A stretch of DNA of 64,000 nt from Mansonella perstans (Eukaryota > Nematoda > Chromadorea > Rhabditida > Onchocercidae): positions 51,204 to 115,203 of the forward strand of contig JBAMDO010000561.1 of assembly GCA_037074765.1 (NCBI GenBank), given 5' to 3'. Made by a program: the position numbers and the translations under genes. The notes below the pieces were generated by a model. It worked only from the letters and a program-made list of their open reading frames with translations, was not told where the DNA came from and searched no databases. This document shows, piece after piece, positions 18,393 through 28,480 of this stretch (its first letter is position 1; the number at the start of each line of letters is the position of its first letter).

Positions 18393-19433
18393 ATGCTTTC
18401 CTTAAAAGAAGCATCGCTAGTGATATTTTTATCGTTATTGGGTGTAATAGCACTATTCCTGTTGCAAGGCGACACTGACATGGAATCTGAGACACATATA
18501 CATTGCGGCCAAGAGGTTCCACTAGGAGGATGGCAAGAATGTAATCCAAATGATAACGAGATACAGGTTATTCCTCCATGTTTTTCCGATGATATTCAGT
18601 AGCTTTAGCACATGTCGCAAACTGTACCTTTCATGTACAAATAGTTTTTCATTTCTGTCATTTTTACTCGTAAATCCTAAACACACAAGCATCACTAAGT
18701 CAAATTCTCCTTCACGTTTATGCGTGTAGATTAATCACATTAGTTTTATCATTTTCTATTAAAGTTTGTCATATTTTAACGTGTTCGACACTTCTGTGCG
18801 AATCACAAGTATCACACTTCATTAATTGCATAGGAATTGCTGCTAAGCGTCTTGAACAAAGTAAATGAACAGTCTGACGATGAGTATCATTTGATGCCGA
18901 TCAAAATACTCAAAATTTCATCTCAAGTTGTAGCCGGTATAAAATACAAGATGGATGTTCAGGTCGCTCGATCGGATTGTAAAAAAGTATGTTTCTGGAA
19001 TTTATTCCGGCACTGTAATTGTCTCGAATATTTTTGTGCCCTAATGAAAAATAACGAATGCTATATTTTGCTTAAATTTTCAGAGTTCAAATGAACAGTT
19101 TAACCTGAAAACGTGTAAAAAATTAGAAGGACATCCGGATCAGGTTTGTTGCATTTTTCACTTTTATTTATCGTATCTCAACAGATAATGCCTCAAGCTC
19201 CAGGCAATGCGCAATGAAATGTTCATTTTATTTAATTAGTTAATCTATCATAGATTTTTTTAATAAGTCATTTGTTTCACAATATATAATTCAGCATTTA
19301 TTCTACATTTTCAATGCGTATTACTTCTTTTTAATCTGCTAATTTTTTTCAGATTATGAAATTGGAGGTGTGGGAAAAAGCGTGGGAGAATTTCTTACAG
19401 GTCGATATTCTGGAAACAAAGACACTCGCATAA
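18393..19433 (+). CDS. cystatin (onchocystatin/CPI-2 type), copy 1
   Basis: Secreted inhibitor of papain-like cysteine proteases. Four exons: 18393-18566, 18834-18986, 19084-19143 and 19353-19433, all GT-AG and phase 0, giving 155 residues. Residues 1-26 form a signal peptide (MLSLKEASLVIFLSLLGVIA). The N-terminal Gly site is LGGWQE and the first hairpin is SSQVVAGIKYKMDVQVA. The second hairpin, usually Pro-Trp, reads EKAWENF, so the Pro is replaced by Ala. The legumain (AEP) inhibition site, Ser-Asn-Asp in filarial CPI-2 and mammalian cystatin C, reads QSDDEYH here, so the key Asn is Asp. Two Cys (residues 38 and 50) lie in the N-terminal region and are absent from copy 2. The start is chosen because MLSLK aligns with copy 2 and with onchocystatin. 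Exon structure is the same as copy 2 at 31630-33583. Confidence 0.95.
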
Positions 19434-21164
19434 ATATAATTTCCTCCGTGATTATTTTAATTAATCCTCATTTCGGCGTCTTATCGCCAGCGCTTTGCTT
19501 ATATTATTGGGTATCTAAAGACGTTTTTAAGGCATTGTATAAGTTTATAAAATCAAAGTGTTATTTTAATTGGTGTGTGTATAAATATAATATTTCTACC
19601 GGTGACATATTCTAAAGCAAATTCTTTGAGACTGTTTGCAGGCAGAAACAACCATTCATATAAGTATGTAAAGGACTCTCGGGAATGATGTTTGGGAATT
19701 TGTCGCAAGCTTTTTTTTCACACTTTTCATAGTTCTTACTTTTCCTACTAGATAGATTAGAATTTCATGTTTACTTAAGCATTTACAATACACTTAAAAT
19801 GAACGCTCGGCATTTATTTCATCATTTTGAAAAAAATATAATTTGTAAACAAATGAATCGAAAATTTCATTGTATTTTCTTATCGTAAATTAATTTTAAT
19901 TTATTTAGCTTCTGGCTGCTTATGTGACTAAAAAATTGCTCCGGAAATTTCAAATCTTTGTTTCGAAATAATATCTTTGAAAATTCCAATGATCTAATCA
20001 TAAGATTTGTCCCACTGGAATTTATTGTTAAAATCATCGTTGGTAAAAAACAATATTTTTTGTTTGGTGGTCAGAAATTTTCAAATGCTACTTTTCTGAA
20101 AAATGAGTTGCCCATATATCACAGTATCAGCATCATTAATTTTATACTTCAGTTGCTGGAACTAGGCATTTTTCGCAGCAAAATCACTTTTTATTTTTTA
20201 GCATTTTCTCCAAAAAGCAATCACAATTTAATCGTACAGCAAACAGTAAGGGCACAAAGCAGAAAGAGATATTATGATTGCCTAATGGTAAATTCTAATA
20301 AGCAGCTGTGCAAATTGAAGTCCTTATTTATCACCATCTAACTCAAAAATGCTGCTTTCTTTCAATTTCAATAGCAAAGAAAAATTTTATTTCCAGTAAT
20401 AAAAACAATCCTAACAATATATCTAACGACAAATTCTAGCAAACAGCTGCCCAAACTGAAATCCTTATTTATCTTGATTAAATTCAAAAATGCCATTTTC
20501 CTACATTTTTAATAACATGAATCATCCTAGTACTGTGCTTTGCTGTCCGGAAAAAAAAGTAGTAGGAATCAAATCGTTTCGGAATCATCATATCTAACTA
20601 AAAGTATCTTCATTCTATATCTGAAAAATAAGCTGAAAATAAGGTCATCATTAAACGATCTCTGAAATGATCAGATGTGCAAGTTTGTCAGAAAAAAGTA
20701 GACATATTGCTGCGCCTATCAAACAAAAGCAGCTCAATATTCTTTCACGAAAAATGACTAAGTACCCTCTGCTTGTTAAAAATTTGTTTAAATCAGTTTC
20801 ACAACCCATCTTGAGATTCATTTAAATAATTTATTCGTGATTAATTCAATATTCAAAAAGAATAACTTCTGAAGCATCGTTCTATAGCCAGAACTGTTGA
20901 CAGAAGAATTACACAGTATCGAAATTCTTCTACAAGACCTATGCATTTATTCCGCCAAAATAATACATTATGGTTTACTTTATGCACAATGCTGTGATTA
21001 TTGTTATTCATTTTGCTTAAATTTTAGTTGTTCACTTTACTGCAAAGTCGTCGTCGTGGTTTAACTTCGCCAACGAATATTTACAGGATTTCATCCTCGT
21101 CTGACTAACAAAACCAACATGTGATAGGCAACGATGGTTACATAAGGTGCGGCGGAGAGTCTGC
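19434..21164. other. intergenic, no gene seen
   Basis: AT-rich. An open frame of 127 codons at 19958-20341 has no signal, repeat or motif and is flanked by similar sequence at 20400-20530 containing an imperfect copy of its end (TCTAGCAAACAGCTGCCCAA against TCTAATAAGCAGCTGTGCAA). I treat it as non-coding. Confidence 0.4.
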
Positions 21165-21742
21165 TTAAGTGATGCAGGAATTAACAGGTTTCAACCAGTG
21201 AGTAACTGATGCATTCTTCTTCCATGGAAACTCATTGTTTGAATGTTGTGTTTCTTCATCCTTTTTTATTTTATCTCTACTCAAGATTTTCACCAAGAAA
21301 ATGGTGAATAGAGATGGTGCAAGGATAGAACTTTGTTTCACACCATCGATTCTTGAGAAAGCTTGTAAAGTGTATCGGTAAATGACTTCCCGCACTGACT
21401 TTCATGTAACAAGATAATCATTTTGAGGAATTCGAGAGGACATCCTAATCGTTCCAAAATCTCCCATAAGTCATTTCTGCTCACAGTGTCAAAAGCCTTG
21501 ATGAGATCAATAAAGGTTATACGCAGCCCTCTGTTTTGCTCTTTAAACTCCTTCTGTAACTGTTTGAGAACAAGTACCATGTTGGATGTACTCCTACTAG
21601 CTCTGAAGCAGAGTTGTATCTCGATAGTTGAACTCTCGGACTTGTCTACTCTTTCCTCTTTTCTCGTCTCTTTCTTCTCTTTTTTTTTCTCCTCTCTCCT
21701 CTTTTTAAGTACCAATGCAAGATATACCAACAATCTTGCCAT
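21165..21742 (-). pseudogene. non-LTR reverse transcriptase remnant, copy 1
   Basis: Minus-strand frames contain the N-terminal finger region FRASRSTSNMVLVLKQLQ, RT motif A as FIDLIKAFDTVSR, and, one frame over, motif B as DGVKQSSILAPSLFTIF. These match LINE-type reverse transcriptases (pattern FxDxxKAFDxV ... GVKQGxxLxPxLF). The two parts overlap near 21340-21395 in different frames, so there is a frameshift. After LFTIF the sequence at 21293 switches to unrelated DNA, whereas copy 2 continues. No YxDD motif, endonuclease or target-site duplication is seen. A Lys/Glu-rich stretch (KKRREEKKKEKKETRKEE) precedes the finger region. Dead fragment. Confidence 0.85.
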
Positions 21743-22455
21743 TTTTGAAGTTTGTATTGAAATTTAAACTTCTGCCTTTTTCAGCTCTGAAATACATATT
21801 TAAAAAATACATACTATCTCATTAACCTGATGATTTGTTAATCAATAGCTATCGCATATGTTCCAAAATGAATTTTATTGTGGAAGGTACGTAGAATGGA
21901 TTTCTGTGTTCAGTAACCTTTTATGAATCAATTCTGTAACCTTCCGTTACGTTTTTGTAGGGCAAAGTCATGAAAATAATAAAGACTTCTTTATAAAGTT
22001 TTGCGCTATCAAGCCTTTTCTATCGAAATGTGAGAAATGATGTCAAAATCATTACATTCACTTGAAGGGTTTGGATATCCATTTGAAGAGTTTCCGGCTT
22101 TCAATTCTTCAAAATTTTCAAGATTGTTTTTCCAATGCAAAGGGAAATAAATAATTGCTAATTTCTATCGTCGAAATGGTTTGTATATGTGGAATTACAA
22201 AAAATTAAAAGAAGAAGAATTAATTTCCATAAAATAATTTCAGATTTAAATTAATATCTTGAAAAACTATGATTCTCGTTCCTCGCCAAAATTATTTGTT
22301 TGTAACTAACACTATGAACGCAGGGGAAGTTGACGATATAATACCCCAAACTCAGATTTGTTACATGGAAATCAGTAAAGATAGCTAGAGGAATCATGGA
22401 TTAATTTACCTAAAAGTGATAACTTGTTTGTTACGATCTTCTCTGAAGATCACTC
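21293..22455 (+). repeat. 1.16-kb direct duplication, copy 1 of 2
   Basis: Identical in layout to 36457-37619 at a constant offset of 15164 with no indel over the whole length. The check points are ATGGTGAATAG at 21301 and 36465, and CTCTGAAGATC at 22441 and 37605. Very few substitutions are seen (for example CCCGCACT against CCCACACT near 21390). It carries the reverse-transcriptase remnant and an R1 copy. Homology stops just past the GATCTTC/GAAGATC hairpin, after CCAGTTGATAAAC. Confidence 0.88.
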
Positions 22456-23250
22456 CAGTTGATAAACAGTTTGAGTTTAAATGGAGTTTCAAGAATTCAA
22501 ATAAAGTTTCAGGATGCACTTAACTGTTCTATTCGTGGAGTTAAGACAATATACCTGATCGTTCTTGTAACTTCACTAGAATTCATCATAAAGAATATTA
22601 ATTTGTAAATTATACTACATTTGAATAAATTAAAAGCTATTTTTTCATGTTGTTTCACTTCTACAGAAATGACATTGATCGAAATTCTTGTTTAAAAGAG
22701 ACATGAAAGTGATCCGAAATTTATCATTGTTGTGCTGCTAAAAATTTATTCGCTTTTCATTTTTGCTCTCGCAGTGTAGTCCTCAATCTCTTCTGCTAGC
22801 TTTGGAAAATCGTTGTTTTGGAAATCAACGAACTTCAATTGTTTTCTTCTGCGAGTGCAATTTGCTTAGTCGAGAAAAATAACTTTTCATTTTTCTTTTG
22901 TCTAACTTCTTATTTATTCAACTGCTTTAATTTAATCCCATGCAGTTAATTATGAAATTTAAGATTACATTGCTAATCAGTTTATCATGATTTTAGTTTT
23001 TTATAATCACTCTTATATTGAACAAAAAATTAGCCAAATTGATGATCATATCGAATTTCTTTTCTCTTTTAAACATAAGTTTTCATTAACTTCATTTTTG
23101 CTGGAAACGAAACAACATGAAAAAATAGTCTTTAATCTATTCAAAAGCTCTAAAATTAATTTTTTGGTGATCAATTCTAGTATAATTGCAGGAATGGTCA
23201 GATTACATTGTACTTCGAATAGAAAACCGAAATTCCTGAAACTTTATTTA
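22300..23250 (+). repeat. inverted repeat arm, partner 14470-15410
   Basis: Reverse complement of 14470-15410 (see that entry). The part up to about 22455 also belongs to the 1.16-kb direct duplication. The block is therefore a junction between two different duplicated segments, with the hairpin at 22434-22450 at the switch point. After 23250 the sequence follows another diverged R1 copy (23330-23560). Confidence 0.8.
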
Positions 23251-23559
23251 AACTCACTGATAAGCGTTTAACAACTGTCATGCTCTCCAAAGAAGACCAT
23301 AATATACAAATAAGATACAAATTGTCATTTTTAGGTAAATTAATCCATGATTCCTCCAGTATCTTTACTAATTTCCGTATAATAAATCTGAGTTTAGGAT
23401 GTTATATCATCAACTTCCCCTGCGTTCTGTTCCGTCTACTCTCCTTCTAATTAACATTATTGTGGATACAAACAGATAGTTTTGGCGAGAATCGAAAACA
23501 ATAATGTTTCAAGGTGTTTATTTAAATTGTAATATTTTGAAGAAATTGATTCTTTCCTT

Positions 23560-24100
23560 CAACTTGCTGCTGCTTCGCATATCCAGACCAAGAAAGCTTT
23601 ATTTTATAAATGTAGCGAAAGAAGGAATTGACAGGCTTGGATAATATTAATCTTGTTGTATTGATAAAATCATGCCAGCAGTGAGTGAATTTAAATATCA
23701 CAGTTGATAAACTTATCTCATACAGTATTGATAAATTTTGTTATTGGTAAACTATTGATAAATTGATAAACATATGAATCTAAATATCACAGTTCTCAAA
23801 CTTCATCGTTGAACAGTTTAAACTGGCAGTGTAAAATGAATAAGTACTGTAATAAATATGACATGAAGAATTTAAGAATGAAATTAAATGATGCCTATGA
23901 ATCCAGACAGATCTAGACAGAATCCAGCAGAGAAATCCAGAAAAGGTTATAAATACGCTTTCCACGATACGAAGATAATCATGTCAATCATGTTTATCAA
24001 GTCCGGTGCAATATAATAAGTTTTCTGTATTTTTTGTCATGCATTGAAAAATACATGCAGTCTGATTATTTTGTTAAATAAGTTCATGAAGTCGATATTT
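23560..24100. other. unique spacer, no gene seen
   Basis: No supported gene. The stretch 23630-23830 resembles 56060-56170 (GATAATATTAATCTTGTTGTATTG and ATATCACAGTTCTCAAACTTCATC against ATATTACTTTTGTTGCATTG and ATATCACAGTTCGCAATTCTCATC), so a further dispersed repeat may be present. Confidence 0.4.
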
Positions 24101-24480
24101 GAAAGACTTGAAAGATGCATTGATTCATCAATTTTCTTGAAATTGCAAAATGAAATTCTTTTTAATTCCATTAATTTTCCTCAGATTTTAGGATGTTCAG
24201 TTCAATCCCACAAAAGATAGATGATATTCCATATTTTACAACTCTGTGGTTTACATTTCGCAGTTCATCAAATTCTGTACACGAAAGAGCTACCATAATT
24301 AAAAGATAGAATTTGTGTAAATCATCTTGTTTAAGATATTTTGCATAAATTTCTTCTAAATTTTAAAAGAATAAGCAGCAGTATTTTTAGACATATATTC
24401 GACTTCAAATCAACCATTATTTTATCAAAGTTTATTGCACTTCGCAATAAGGCTTTTGTGGTATAAACTGCTGAGAATTT
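24100..24480 (+). repeat. 3' flank of the family gene, repeated at 28100 and 40060
   Basis: Direct, diverged copy of 28100-28480 and inverted copy of about 40060-40480. Shared words include TTCTTGAAATT, TTTTACAACTCTGTGGTTTAC and TTAAGATATTTTGCATAAAT. Because it directly follows the stop of the gene at 24498 and of its broken copy at 40039, it is the duplicated 3' flank of that gene. The 28100 copy has lost the gene itself. Confidence 0.75.
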
Positions 24481-24497
24481 TCCGTTATTGGATTTCA

Positions 24498-26883
24498 TCA
24501 GCTATATTTTGCAACTCCAATGATTACATAAACGGGACCCTCATCGAAACCAGTTCCAACTTCACAGTTTACTGCAGTCATCGATGTTTCATCAAGTAAA
24601 CATAACGTGCTTAGAGGAATGTCTGAGAATACATTACTGCAAAAAAAAATGGATGACTACATTTTCTGCAAACTGTCACAAACATCTCGTCAAAAATTCT
24701 AAGTATCCAACCTGAATATCTCTTCACTATCTTCGGGCTCAGTCCCATTGATCACTGTAAAATGAAACGCTATTGTATGATGACTCCCAAGAAAGAACAA
24801 TTTCTTCTGCAGAACAGATAATTTCACAAAGTTAGCATACGAAAAGAGCATATTTTGGAAAATATCGACAGCACGTGAAATCACGTAAAATTAAGTCAAC
24901 AGAAACATCAAACCTTCCAGTCCTCAAACTTTATTTTCAACGTTTTGTTGGTCTCCGTTTTATTCACAACAAGAGTCCATGCTTGCACGTCAGCTCCGTA
25001 AAACGTTAGCATCTGATGCTCGTTAAAATAACTTTTACTAAAATATTTCTTGAATCAACGATAAAAGTAGTCATTGTCTGTTATAGCTGATATAATGTTG
25101 GTTTTATTACTTTGTCCAACACCGCAAATATCAAGTTAATGCTTGGGACTATATCAAACATTCCGTGAATATTGGCGCAATCATAGTTCTTCTGCTTCAG
25201 GTTCACCTCGTAACCAAGAAATTATCAAATCTGACTTACATTTTTCGAGTATCCGGTTGAGCAACAATGCAAATCGGCTTGTTACCAAAATAATTCCTAA
25301 TTTTTTTGGCTGCTCCTAATGCTTTGTTTTTAACATCTTTATGATGTTTGCCATTCTTACTAATCACGACGGCTAACTTTAGTTGTGCCTGAAATTCATT
25401 GTTATTTATTCAAGGGTCACATTTTCACTTGTGCATCACATGTTCATTAATTTCTAATAAACCTACTTCATTCCTTCTTCGTACCCATGACTGATCAACT
25501 GATAATTTGTCACTGAAAAATTATATTATATATCAAAACCAAATACGACAAAAACCAACTAATATTCGACAAAGTTATCTGTCGGTTTTTAGAGAAAAAT
25601 GAATTAATTTTAAATGCTTGTTTTTCCTCTACTGTTCCTTATATTCTTAATGGATTTTTCTGTAAACATAAGAAGTAACCAACAGATAGCCTTCCACTGA
25701 TGATATGATATTGACGGCAATGTATGAATTCCACGGAAAAATCACTCCATTCATTGGACTACCTTTTTCCTTCCATTCACCCGGAATAGATATGACATGC
25801 GTACCTGAAATTGTGTAATCCGAAATGTTTTGTTTACTACGGGCTGATTTCACGTCATTTTTTTGATTAATTACAGTTGTCCAAAAATTCATTGCAATTT
25901 CCTTACCATATGCTGTATCTTTAAGTACCGTTAGATGATCTTCGTGCGACGTCATCATCACTACCATGCAATCCATCGGCCCGCCAACTATATTCAGCGG
26001 TTTTTGGCTACCAAACAAAATGGCTTGATCCGGCGACCAGTGATAATCCGCAAATCTCCTTTCGTGCTGTAGTTCGAATTTATAATATAACAATATAAAA
26101 GAGAAATTTGCATTGTTCAGAAAACTAAAATTCCTTAAGATCTCGACAACGAGACGGGAAAAAATCTCTGAAAATATGAAGTTGCGCTCCTAATCGACAA
26201 TATATTCAAACTTAAAGTAACAAAAAGAGGACATACTTCCCGATTAGTAAAATTCGTTCGAGATACGAGTTTATATGCCTTCGCTAGATATGGTGGAGTT
26301 ATTTTGCCATCCCGATAATGCAGTATTCTGGATCGACCATTTAACACGAATTTTGCAGATTCAGACATGAGAGGAATTTTCCTGTTCAATAATATTAAAA
26401 AATTGTTCATTGTAATTATTATCAGTCAATTAATTGCAAGTTATTAACTCCTTGCAATTTGCCTTATCATTTGCAATGACCAATATTTGAAATAGCTCGG
26501 AATTCGGTAGACATGATTTAATTTCAGGAAACATTTGCAACATAATTATAAATAATTATTAGAATATTACTAACGCCGTATTTTGTAAATCATTGTTGGA
26601 CAAATATGCAGCAATAATATTTCCTGCTGCGTTAGGAACAAACACTTTCTCTAACAGAACTTCGTCATTTGTTTGTTCACCTGTTCCTGAAATTTCAAGA
26701 AATTTGCATCATTCTTATTGTTCTTCAGTTATTCAAATAGCGAATGCATAGCTCAGTTTTCTAAGCATATACAGTGGACATCGATTCGATTCAAAGTCCA
26801 CACTGTTTACCTGCTGAAGTGATATTGATTGCATTTGCATGGGCCACAAAGAATGTAAGGATAGCAAGAAATTCAAAATTCAT
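24498..26883 (-). CDS. secreted protein of unknown family, best copy (B)
   Basis: I do not recognise this family. Phase-consistent exons: 26883-26811 (signal peptide MNFEFLAILTFFVAHANA), 26686-26575, 26381-26237, 26066-25684 (contains HYRDG upstream, then WSPDQAILFGSQKPL and VISIPGEWKEKGSPMNGV), 25512-25467, 25388-25240 (KLAVVISKNGKH ... GNKPICIVAQPD), then after an unresolved stretch an exon ending at 24914 (KFEDWK), 24806-24712 (FFLGSHHTIAFHFTVINGTEP) and 24636-24498 (IPLSTLCLLDETS ... GPVYVIIGVAKYS, stop). Between 24914 and 25240 the exon limits are unclear. A TGA at 25055-25057 falls where copy A1 has a Cys codon, so this copy may use a different splice there or be damaged. The KLAVVIS...VVAQ segment looks like an alternating strand-helix-strand unit, but no named fold is assigned. 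Three broken relatives lie at 11105, 12140 and 38150. Confidence 0.7.
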
Positions 26884-27014
26884 TGTTACCTGTAAATTAA
26901 AAATATATTCAGTAAATTCAATCGAACTAATTTTTATCACAAATAGATTTCAAATTCTTGGTCATTTCAATGAATGGATCCAATTATTATGCAAGTTTAA
27001 TAAATCTGCTAAAG

Positions 27015-27210
27015 CATTCATTTTTTTTCGAGTAATTCATTAGTGCTATTGTTTAAATACTTTTTTTTTTTCAAAAAATTAGTTTACGGCATGCTTTTTC
27101 AGTGAGTAAAGGTGATTTCTATGTATGGAACACTTGGGCTTGAATTCGGGTGATTAAATAAAAGGTTAAAATAAATTAAATGATTCCTTTTAGTAAAAGT
27201 TCCGATGACA
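27015..27210 (+). repeat. direct repeat of 13450-13640
   Basis: Located 5' of the family gene (which is on the minus strand), as its partner is beside copy A2. It supports duplication of the gene with its upstream flank. See 13450-13640 for shared words. Confidence 0.68.
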
Positions 27211-27559
27211 AGTCGAAAATGTAAAACGATAGAATTGAGGGAAAACTGTTTGTGGCAACAGAAAGATTAGTTTTGAGACCTAAACGAAAAGGTTAAGTCT
27301 TTTATGCTGAAATATTTTTAATTCAATTTCAGTCAAAGATCAAAGACAGGAATATTTCGGAATCCTTTAATTTGCATTTCATTCAGAAAAATGAAAAGTT
27401 GTTACTCTGCTGAATATTTTTTGTACAAAAATTGTCTGATTTCACAATCAGCTTTTGCGTAAAAGCATATTAACGGAATAATTTTTTTCACCTGAAAACT
27501 TCCATTGAATTATTTTAATTTGCATTTTTTGCAGAAACAGAAAGAGCCAAAAATCAACA

Positions 27560-28480
27560 TTGTCATCAACTGCGGGCGCAAAAAAATATTTTATCTTTGG
27601 TTAGCAGAAGTTAATGATGAAGTTTGTTGTGTTGCCTGACACGGACGCAAGATATATGATAAGGTTTCTTGATGGTAGTAATAGATTTATTGGCGAATAC
27701 AGGGAATACAGATACAATTATAGGTGGCTTTCTTATTGGTAAAAAAAATGGAGAATTTCATGTCCCAGTAGGAGGTGAACTGAAGATGAAATTGGAGCTG
27801 AAAATGGCGAAACTGTCGATCGCCGAGGCTATAAAAGGCTGAAGCGTTACAGGAACGGAAAATTATACAAAACAGTGGTGTGATTCATAACAGAAGATTG
27901 GAAGCATGGTCGCACAATTGAAGAATGGATAAACGACTCATCATTATAGGCATAAAGAAACATCCCTCATGTGATGAACTTTTTATCTGTCTGGGAATCT
28001 TAACAAGATTTGTATATAATTAGGTTTTTTGTATTGTGATATATTGAAAAATATTTGTAGTTTGATTACTTTACTAATGAAGTTCATAATTTTGCGAATT
28101 AAATATAGTCAATATTTGAAATACTTGAAAATACACTGATTCATCAGTTTTCTTGAAATTACAAAATGAATTATTTTTAATTCCATTAATTTTCCTTAGA
28201 TTTTAGGCCTCTCAGTTCAATTCCACAAAAGGTAAGTGAAATTTCATATTTTACAACTCTGTGGTTTACATTTCGCAATTCATAAATTCTGTACATTAAA
28301 GAGTTACCATAATTAAAAATCATCTTGTTAAAAGATAGAATTTGTATAAATCATCTTGTTTAAGATATTTTGCATAAATTTCTTTTAAATTCTCAAAAAA
28401 TAAGCAGCAGTATTTTTAGACATATATTCGACATTCAAATCAACAATTTATTTGCACATTTTATCAATGTTTATCGCACT
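27560..28480 (+). repeat. inverted repeat arm, partner 40120-40990
   Basis: Near-identical to the reverse complement of 40120-40990 across more than 850 bp. Clear marker words are CCTGACACGGACGCAAGATA (27635 region, reversed near 40930) and CACAATTGAAGAATGG. Both arms keep a small insertion word (AAATCATCTTGTTAAAAG near 28317) that the 24100 copy lacks, so these two are the most recent pair. The arm carries a 56-codon open frame at 27672-27842. Confidence 0.85.
27672..27842 (+). CDS. small ORF, 56 codons, kept in two inverted copies
   Basis: ATG at 27672 to TGA at 27842. The product starts MVVIDLLANTGNTDTIIGGF, has a Gly-rich turn (GKKNGEFHVPVGGEL) and ends in a Lys/Leu-rich helix-like tail (KLELKMAKLSIAEAIKG). 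The inverted copy at 40733-40903 keeps the frame over its whole length with one visible change (Leu to Phe at residue 6), including the eight-A run that would easily shift the frame. No splice or start context proves expression, and it may be one exon of a larger gene. Function unknown. Confidence 0.3.
   Translation: MVVIDLLANTGNTDTIIGGFLIGKKNGEFHVPVGGELKMKLELKMAKLSIAEAIKG

Noticed and set aside
21423..21767. Plus-strand open frame of 114 codons, repeated at 36587-36931
   Set aside because: It is the antisense of the reverse-transcriptase remnant, which explains its conservation.
26757..26810. tRNA-like sequence (TAGCTCAGT followed by GATTCGATTCA)
   Set aside because: A- and B-box-like words are present, but no acceptor stem or cloverleaf forms. 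The GTGGAC/GTCCAC pairing is a simple hairpin inside an intron of the family gene.
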